From the NCBI RefSeq assembly GCF_000224065.1, contig NZ_AFWT01000004.1:1-64000 (forward strand): a stretch of DNA of 64,000 bases. Direction: 5' to 3'. Under the pieces are notes generated by a model. The model saw only the letters and a list, made by a program, of their open reading frames with translations. It did not search any database and was not told the origin of the DNA. Source of the stretch: Thiorhodococcus drewsii AZ1 (GTDB taxonomy: Bacteria > Pseudomonadota > Gammaproteobacteria > Chromatiales > Chromatiaceae). The position numbers and the translations under genes were made by a program. Below are positions 55,655 through 64,000 of the stretch, in pieces (position 1 is the stretch's first letter; each line of letters begins with the position of its first letter).

Positions 55655-57433
55655 ATGTCAGCACAGAGATTCCTGAGTTCACGATGGCTCCTCGCGCTTG
55701 CGCTCGGCGGGCTGCTCGCAGCGGCCGACGCCAATGCTGCCGACGACTGCCGACAGGGTCGCGAGACGCATATCTGGACCGCCCCGCTCAACCCTCAACC
55801 GGGCAGTCCGCTGGAGGTCTTTGCGATCGCCACCGACGGCGCGCTGGAACAGGTTCTCATCACCGACCCGAAAGGACGTCAGAGCCGTCTGCGCACCGAG
55901 GCCCACGGCGGACCGCCCTGGAGCCTCTACGGCACCCAGTTCAGACCCGTGGCGGGGACCTATCGGATCGAGGCCGGACGCTACGGCCAGGTTGCGGCCT
56001 GCGCCGAGGTGACGGTGGGAGGACGGGACAACCGGCGCGAACAAGCCGACTGGGATCTACCGACCGAGGCACTCTACTCGGCCTGGATCGAGCATCTGTT
56101 CGCGGCCCCTCCTGACGCCTCAATGAGCTTCGACTCGCTGGGACCCGTGCTGGGCGACCCGGCGCGCAACTTCCTCTTCAACTATCTCGGGGCGAACGAG
56201 GACAATCGACTCACGGCGGAGCCGGACTGCGCCGACCTCCCCTATTTCCTGCGCACCTATTTCGCCTGGAAACTGGGTCTGCCCGTCTCCTATCGATCCT
56301 GCTCGCGCGGCAGCCGCAGCGCGCCCCCGAGCTGCCAATCGCCGATCATGGAGGCCCGATTCATGGACGATCCGGCGCCGCTCGCCACCTTCCGCGAGTC
56401 GGCACGGAGGCTGGTCAATACGGTACATTCGGGCAGCGCGCGCACAGCGCTGAACGCCGAGTCGACCGATTTTTATCCGGTTCCGCTCGATCGCAACGCG
56501 CTCTGGCCCGGAACCCTCTATGCCGATCCCTACGGCCATGTGATGATCCTGGTCGAATGGGTTCCGCAGCGCGCCGGGCAGAGCGGAATCCTGTTCGCCG
56601 TCGACGCCCAGCCGGACAATTCGGTGAGCCGCAAGCGCTTCTGGGAGGGGAACTTTCTCTTCGCCAACACGCCCTCGGCCGGACCAGGATTCAAGACGTT
56701 TCGGCCACTGGAGCGGACCGCAACCGGGTCGCGACTCCTGTCCAACCGGGAGCTGGACGGGCGCAACGGTCTGCCACGCTTCTCGCTGGAACAGGCGTCG
56801 CTGACCCCGGACGATTTCTATGCTCGCGTCGAGCGTCTGATCAATCCATACGGACTGGACCCGCAGGCCGCCTACACCGCGACCCTGGACGCGCTGATGG
56901 AGCAAATGGAGGCGCGCGTGAACTCGGTCAACAACGGCGAACGCTACGTCCGAGACCATCCGGGCACGACCATCCCCATGCCATCGGGTCCGGCCATCTT
57001 CGAGACCACCGGCCCCTGGGAGGACTACGCGACCCCATCGCGCGACATGCGCCTGCTGATCGCCATGAAGGTCCTTGAGGCACTGCCCGAGCGGGTGCGG
57101 CGCTATCCGAATCTCTACCGCTTGAACGGTGAGACGCCCGAGGGCGCTGCGGCGCGGATCGAGAGGCTCCACGCGCAGAAACTAGAAGAGCGTTCCATCA
57201 GCTACCGACGCAGCGACGGCAGCGACTGGCGCTTGAGCCTGGGAGACATCTATCGACGCCGCGCGGGACTGGAGGTCGGCTACAACCCCAACGACTGCAT
57301 CGAGCGACGCTGGGGCGCAACGGCAGACAGCCCGGACGCAACCACATGCCAACGTCGCGCACCGCGCGCTCAACAGACCAAGATGGAATCCTATCGGGCC
57401 TGGTTCCGCGACACCGTCAGACCGCCCCGCTGA
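55655..57433 (+). CDS. Exported conserved protein with a papain/transglutaminase-like Cys-His pair
   Basis: The 592-residue product has a signal peptide (about 1-29; SRWLLALALGGLLAAADANA). A first part looks like a beta domain (LEVFAIATDGALEQVLITDP). A second part has the pattern of a cysteine-peptidase or transglutaminase fold: PDCADLPYFLRTYFAWKLGL (Cys192) and YADPYGHVMILVEWV (His295). This assignment is by pattern only; the acceptor is unknown. The ATG at 55655 suits the signal peptide better than the upstream one at 55625. It precedes a DUF2272-type lipoprotein gene by 71 bp. Confidence 0.65.
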   Translation: MSAQRFLSSRWLLALALGGLLAAADANAADDCRQGRETHIWTAPLNPQPGSPLEVFAIATDGALEQVLITDPKGRQSRLRTEAHGGPPWSLYGTQFRPVAGTYRIEAGRYGQVAACAEVTVGGRDNRREQADWDLPTEALYSAWIEHLFAAPPDASMSFDSLGPVLGDPARNFLFNYLGANEDNRLTAEPDCADLPYFLRTYFAWKLGLPVSYRSCSRGSRSAPPSCQSPIMEARFMDDPAPLATFRESARRLVNTVHSGSARTALNAESTDFYPVPLDRNALWPGTLYADPYGHVMILVEWVPQRAGQSGILFAVDAQPDNSVSRKRFWEGNFLFANTPSAGPGFKTFRPLERTATGSRLLSNRELDGRNGLPRFSLEQASLTPDDFYARVERLINPYGLDPQAAYTATLDALMEQMEARVNSVNNGERYVRDHPGTTIPMPSGPAIFETTGPWEDYATPSRDMRLLIAMKVLEALPERVRRYPNLYRLNGETPEGAAARIERLHAQKLEERSISYRRSDGSDWRLSLGDIYRRRAGLEVGYNPNDCIERRWGATADSPDATTCQRRAPRAQQTKMESYRAWFRDTVRPPR

Positions 57434-57504
57434 TTCAGCGACCATCGCCGGGCAACAGAGCGCCCGGCTGCATTCCAGCCAGCACGCAACACGGAGTCGA
57501 ACAG

Positions 57505-58296
57505 GTGCCGACCCTCAACAGTCCCCGAATCAGGGTAACGGCAACGGCCACCCTGCTCTGTCTCCTACTGCTCGGCTGTGCGGCCCCGACGCCCGACGAA
57601 ACCAAGGGTGGATCCGGCACCGCCCCCCTCTGGGCCGGACGTCCCATCGGCGCACCGCCCTCGCCCAACCCGCGACTCAGACAGCGCATCATCGATCGCG
57701 CACTCGGCGAATGGAACTACTTCGGCCGCCAGACCATCGTCTTTCAGGGCGACGACGAGAGCATGCCGCACGTCGGCTATTGGGAGGATGATGATGGCTC
57801 GCACAGCCGGCGGGTCAACAGCTACTGGCGTGCCGCCGGGGAGCCGAACCTGAACGGCATGGACTGCCAGAAACCCTGGTCTGCCGCCTTCATGAGCTGG
57901 GTCATGCAGAGCGCCGGTGTTCCCGAGAGCCAGTTCTCACGCAGCATCGCCCATTGGGTCTATCTCGCGCGCATAGTCGATGCCGCGTCACTCCCCGGCC
58001 GATATTTCGTGCCGCGACGCCTCAAGGACTACAGCCCGAGGCCGGGCGATCTGGTCTGCGCCTCCCGCAACCCTTCGCGGGTCTTCAGCGCGGACGTTTA
58101 CGTCACCTCGCGCATGCTCTATAGCCTCAGCGCACACTGCGACCTGGTGGTGAGCAAGCAGGGGCGGACACTGGAAACGATCGGAGGCAACGTCCGCAAC
58201 TCGGTCTCCAAGAGCCGCTGGGAACTGGATCCTCGCGGCCTGGTGAAACCCAATAAGCGCCGCCCCTGGTTCCTCATCATGGAGAACCGCCTCTGA
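57505..58296 (+). CDS. DUF2272-domain lipoprotein
   Basis: The 263-residue product has a lipoprotein signal peptide with lipobox LLLGC and a DUF2272-like domain: RIIDRALGEWNYFGRQTIVF, DCQKPWSAAFMSWVMQSAGV, SIAHWVYLARIVDA and KDYSPRPGDLVCASR. The domain resembles an amidase-like fold in which Cys and His could be catalytic. The GTG at 57505 has a GGAG site eight bases upstream. It sits directly after the exported Cys-His protein and may be transcribed with it. Confidence 0.82.
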   Translation: MPTLNSPRIRVTATATLLCLLLLGCAAPTPDETKGGSGTAPLWAGRPIGAPPSPNPRLRQRIIDRALGEWNYFGRQTIVFQGDDESMPHVGYWEDDDGSHSRRVNSYWRAAGEPNLNGMDCQKPWSAAFMSWVMQSAGVPESQFSRSIAHWVYLARIVDAASLPGRYFVPRRLKDYSPRPGDLVCASRNPSRVFSADVYVTSRMLYSLSAHCDLVVSKQGRTLETIGGNVRNSVSKSRWELDPRGLVKPNKRRPWFLIMENRL

Positions 58297-58320
58297 CCGC
58301 TATCCAGCAGACAGGCTCCT

Positions 58321-59139
58321 TCAAAGATCGAAGCTGGCCCAGACCGGACAATGGTCCGAGGGCTTTTCCATGCCTCGGATCTCGTAGTCGATGCCGACGT
58401 CGAGCAGACGCTCGCGCAACGGGGCCGTGACGAGCAGATGGTCGATGCGCAAACCGTGCTTGGGATCGCGATCGAAACCACGAGAGCGGTAGTCGAACCA
58501 GCTGAAGCGGTCGGCGGACTCGGGGTTCAGGGCGCGATAGGCATCGATCAGCCCCCAATCGGCAAGCGCCTGGAACCAGTCGCGCTCCTCGGGCAGAAAG
58601 CTGCACTTACCGGTCCGCAGCCAACGCTTGGCGTTGTCGGCGCCGATGCCGATGTCGAGATCCAACGGCGCCACGTTCATGTCGCCGATCACCACCAGGT
58701 TCTGATCGGGCGTGAAGGATTGGCGCAGATAGTCGAGCAGGTCGGCGTAGAACTTGCGCTTGCCGGGGAATTTGACCGGATGGTCGCGACCTTCGCCTTG
58801 CGGAAAATAGCCGTTGATGACGCTGATCTCACCACCGCCCGGCAGGGCGAAACGCCCCGTGATCAGCCGCCGCTGGGCATCTTGCGCATCCCCGGGAAGC
58901 CCCTTGACCACCTCCAACGGCTCGACCTTGCTCAGAAGGGCGACGCCATAGTGGGATTTCTGACCGTGGAAATGGGTCGCGTAGCCAAGCCCGCGCGCCC
59001 AATCGAGCGGAAACTGATCGTCGGCCACCTTGCTTTCCTGGATACCGACGATGTCAGGATCCTGCGACGCCTGCAGCGCCTCGATCTGATGAGGACGGGC
59101 ACGGATTCCATTGACATTGAACGAGACGATCTTGAGCAA
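58321..59139 (-). CDS. xthA: Exodeoxyribonuclease III
   Basis: The 272-residue product has the ExoIII motifs: VSFNVNGIRARPHQIEALQA, VGIQESKVADDQFPLD, HYGVALLSK, VIGDMNVAPLDLDIG, DRFSWFDYRSRG and the C-terminal GMEKPSDHCPVWASFD. It repairs apurinic sites in DNA. The start is a TTG at 59139: it gives MLKIVSFNVNG and follows GGAGGTGG at eight bases. Longer in-frame starts lack a ribosome site and do not match the family. Confidence 0.95.
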   Translation of the reverse strand: MLKIVSFNVNGIRARPHQIEALQASQDPDIVGIQESKVADDQFPLDWARGLGYATHFHGQKSHYGVALLSKVEPLEVVKGLPGDAQDAQRRLITGRFALPGGGEISVINGYFPQGEGRDHPVKFPGKRKFYADLLDYLRQSFTPDQNLVVIGDMNVAPLDLDIGIGADNAKRWLRTGKCSFLPEERDWFQALADWGLIDAYRALNPESADRFSWFDYRSRGFDRDPKHGLRIDHLLVTAPLRERLLDVGIDYEIRGMEKPSDHCPVWASFDL

Positions 59140-59343
59140 CTTGAGCCACCTCCGGCAGGGCCAATTCGCGGGCAGGCTAGCATGCGGCGCCCGGCGCTCC
59201 AAACGACCTGCAGAGAATGAACCGAAGGGGCGCTATGTTCAGGTTCATTAAAGTTTATTAATATAGATACGGTCTCTCAATATATTCAGGATTGATCGGG
59301 CTCGACCCTCGCCCACCGGCGAGCCGCGCCCCAAACCGACGCG

Positions 59344-61889
<2,546 letters not shown>

Positions 61890-61976
61890 GACCCAAAACG
61901 CGCCCCGATCCGGCAGCGACAGCTCCAGGGCTCGACCATACTGACTCTGGGAGTCCAACCGACCTCGGGGGAGCGT

Positions 61977-63407
61977 ATGGGTCAGAACATCGCCGAATCG
62001 CATTTCAGCGCACGGAATTTCACCGAGTTCTCGGCGCGACTGCGTCGTGAGACGCATCTGCTGGCACGCTGGTTCGAAGAATCACGCTTCGAATCCGATC
62101 CGCCCACGATCGGATTCGAGGCCGAGGCCTGGCTGATCGACGCCGACGGATCGCCCGCGCCCAAGGTGGAGACGCTGCTGGACTCGCTGGCGGATCCGCT
62201 GATCGTCCCGGAACTCGCGACCTTCAATATCGAGTTCAACGGGACGCCCGCCGCACTCGAAACGGATGCCTTCTCGCGACTGGCCGCCGAACTCGACGCC
62301 ACGCTTGAGCGCACCAACCGCGCCGCCGCCAGCGCGGATATCCGAGTCGCCATGATCGGCATCCTGCCGACGGTTCGCCAGGCGCACCTGACGCTCGATG
62401 CCATGACGCCGCGCAAACGCTATCGCGCACTCAACGAACAGGTCTTTTCGTTGCGACATGGACGCCCGACGCGACTGCTGATCGAGGGACGCGATCGACT
62501 GGACCTGAACTGGCACGATGTCATGCTGGAAGCGGCGGCCACCTCCTTCCAGGTTCATCTCAAGGTTTCGCCAGCCGAATCCGCACGGGTCTACAACGCC
62601 TCCAAGATCCTGAGCGGTCCCATGGTCGCGATCTCGGCCAATTCGCCCTTCCTGTTCGGCCATGACCTCTGGGAGGAGACCCGCATCGCGCTCTTCGAGC
62701 AGGCGGTATCGGTCGGCGGCGCGGTACTTCAGGAACGCGTCAATTTCGGTTTTCGCTATGCCCAGCACTCCATCCTGGAGACCTTTCAGTCCAACGTCGA
62801 CCGCTATCCGGTCCTGCTCCCCCAGCTCATGGACGAGCCGCCCGAGCAACTGGCCCATCTGCGACTGCACAACGGCACCATCTGGCGCTGGAATCGCCCG
62901 CTGATCGGGTTCGACGCGCACGGCACGCCCCATCTGCGCATCGAGCACCGGGTCATGCCATCCGGCCCGTCGGTACCCGACGTCATCGCCAACATGGCGC
63001 TCTATGCCGGGGCGGTATGCTCGCTGGCACGGGAAGAACCGGCGCCGGAATCGCGGCTCATGTTCCTGCATGCCCAAAAAGGGTTCTACGATTGCGCGCG
63101 CGACGGATTGGACGCCACCATCCCCTGGCTCGATGGCACCGAATTGCCTGTATGGCGCATCCTCGCCGAGGATCTCATCCCACGGGCGCGGATCGGCCTC
63201 GCCAAGCTCGGGATCGACCCGGCGGAGATCGCGCATTGGCTCGGGATCATCGAGCAACGTCTGAGCAGTCGCCAAACCGGCGCACGATGGCAGCGGACCT
63301 GGGTGGCCAGACACGGACCCGACCTATCCGGCCTGTTGGAGTCCTATCTCGAACATCAGCGAGCAGGAAATCCGGTCCACGAATGGACACTGGACGGCTC
63401 GGCGTGA
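61977..63407 (+). CDS. Glutamate-cysteine ligase-type enzyme (GCS2 fold)
   Basis: The 476-residue product has a GCS2-like pattern: TIGFEAEAWLIDADGSPAPK, LATFNIEFNGTPAALETDAF, ATSFQVHLKVSPAESARVY, SANSPFLFGHDLWEETRIAL, and RIEHRVMPSGPSV. It belongs with ATP-dependent carboxylate-amine ligases, and could make gamma-glutamylcysteine or a related compound. The N-terminal helix is not a signal peptide. It lies 87 bp after murU on the same strand. It could also be another member of the fold. Confidence 0.8.
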   Translation: MGQNIAESHFSARNFTEFSARLRRETHLLARWFEESRFESDPPTIGFEAEAWLIDADGSPAPKVETLLDSLADPLIVPELATFNIEFNGTPAALETDAFSRLAAELDATLERTNRAAASADIRVAMIGILPTVRQAHLTLDAMTPRKRYRALNEQVFSLRHGRPTRLLIEGRDRLDLNWHDVMLEAAATSFQVHLKVSPAESARVYNASKILSGPMVAISANSPFLFGHDLWEETRIALFEQAVSVGGAVLQERVNFGFRYAQHSILETFQSNVDRYPVLLPQLMDEPPEQLAHLRLHNGTIWRWNRPLIGFDAHGTPHLRIEHRVMPSGPSVPDVIANMALYAGAVCSLAREEPAPESRLMFLHAQKGFYDCARDGLDATIPWLDGTELPVWRILAEDLIPRARIGLAKLGIDPAEIAHWLGIIEQRLSSRQTGARWQRTWVARHGPDLSGLLESYLEHQRAGNPVHEWTLDGSA

Positions 63408-63455
63408 GTCCCGGGAGGCTATCCGATCGACGCACTCGACGAGTAGACTGCCGAG

Positions 63456-64000
63456 GTGGAATCGTCCGTCGCTCCTCCTTCATCATCGCTTCCTTGGCGC
63501 CCTGCCTGGTGGGGCGGCTGGCTGCACCTGCCGCTTGCGCTTTTCGCCATGCTGCCCTATCTGGATCTGGCACTCGAACGCCGCCCAGACTGGCCCGAGT
63601 ACGCCATCGGCATGACCCTGCTCGGTCTTTTCCTACTCGGCGTTTTCAGCCCCAGGCTTCAGGCGTTCGGTCCCGTGCTGTGCGGCCCTCGACCGGGAGC
63701 GCGGCCTAGGGTCGCGCTCACGTTCGACGACGGACCGGACCCGGAGACGACCCCCAGGGTGCTCGATGCGCTCGGCGAGCATCGAGCCACCTTTTTCGTC
63801 ATCGGCGAGAAGGCCAAGCGATACCCGGAGCTGGTCGCCGCCATGCACACGGCCGGCCATCAGATCTGTAGTCACGGGATCCGGCACTCATGGTCGCTCG
63901 TGCTCTCGCCCTGGCGGGCGCGAAGACTGACGCTCGGCGGTCTGCGCGCACTGAACCAGGTCGGAGTCCAGGATCGGCGGTTTTTTCGTGCACCCTACGG
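63456..64000 (+). CDS. Polysaccharide deacetylase (NodB-type), C-terminus beyond window
   Basis: The frame is open from the GTG at 63456 to the window edge (181 codons). The NodB domain begins at about residue 87 with VALTFDDGPDPETTPRVLDA (the DDG catalytic Asp), then ATFFVIGEKAKRYPELVAAM, HQICSHGIRHSW (zinc site HxxxH) and FFRAPYG (RAPYG motif). The N-terminal part holds two membrane segments (LALFAMLPYLDLALE and IGMTLLGLFLLGVF). The GTG has a weak site; an internal ATG at 63549 is an alternative. The substrate is unknown. Confidence 0.87.
   Translation, partial: MESSVAPPSSSLPWRPAWWGGWLHLPLALFAMLPYLDLALERRPDWPEYAIGMTLLGLFLLGVFSPRLQAFGPVLCGPRPGARPRVALTFDDGPDPETTPRVLDALGEHRATFFVIGEKAKRYPELVAAMHTAGHQICSHGIRHSWSLVLSPWRARRLTLGGLRALNQVGVQDRRFFRAPY

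Overview
The window is a high-GC chromosomal segment that most likely comes from a purple sulfur gammaproteobacterium (Chromatiaceae-like). The signs are an LH2-type light-harvesting pucB/pucA pair with two overlapping PpsR/CrtJ operator motifs, a cytochrome c' that retains the family's CxxCH haem site and GYxFMGWNMGKIKANL block, a cytochrome b561 beside it, and a bilin-reductase-like protein fused to a PCP_red domain. No phage, IS element or CRISPR array was seen. Gene order is mostly short operons with ATGA or TAATG overlaps, typical of chromosomal core DNA.

Positions 1-7045 (minus strand) hold a response regulator followed by a tightly overlapped three-gene unit: a TPR/GT41 (SPINDLY-type) glycosyltransferase, a TIGR03032-like protein with a C-terminal GNAT-like domain, and the start of a giant calcium-binding FG-GAP/VCBS repeat protein that runs off the left edge. 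The layout suggests a dedicated modification system for a large exported protein. Positions 7252-10495 carry a cytidylyltransferase whose 5' end contains six copies of an 8-bp tandem repeat (candidate phase variation), an orphan fliW, an EAL-HDOD protein, a decayed SOUL haem-binding gene and a PhnA/YjdM protein. Positions 10518-17592 hold a PlpD-type patatin/beta-barrel protein, a VanZ-like protein, a FadL-family porin, a LysR regulator, a small unknown and an AI-2E/PerM family protein.

Positions 17686-26577 hold the bilin-reductase-like/PCP_red fusion, a very large SNF2 helicase with a heptamer tandem repeat just upstream, pgi, and the divergent glgA. Positions 26681-34068 hold pcnB and panB-panC-panD (folK is absent from its usual place), tRNA-Glu, the puc pair and the queC-queD-queE operon. 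QueD is an unusual three-domain protein. Positions 34174-44119 hold cytochrome b561, cytochrome c', lemA with an M48 protease, tRNA-Ser and initiator tRNA, a redoxin/DsbD pair, and katG behind an excellent OxyR site.

Positions 44239-64000 hold a YjfB-like motility gene behind a near-consensus FliA promoter, cbpA-cbpM-trxC, murI, a HigBA-like toxin-antitoxin pair, mtaB, an exported Hsp20-like protein, a MurE-like ligase, a dicarboxylate symporter, two exported proteins of unknown role, xthA, a SulP transporter with murU, a glutamate-cysteine ligase-like enzyme and the start of a polysaccharide deacetylase that runs off the right edge.

The strongest candidates for something undescribed are the bilin-reductase/PCP_red fusion, the glycosyltransferase-TIGR03032-giant repeat protein operon, the triple-domain QueD and the octamer-repeat cytidylyltransferase. 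All functions are inferred from sequence reading alone; no database search was run.
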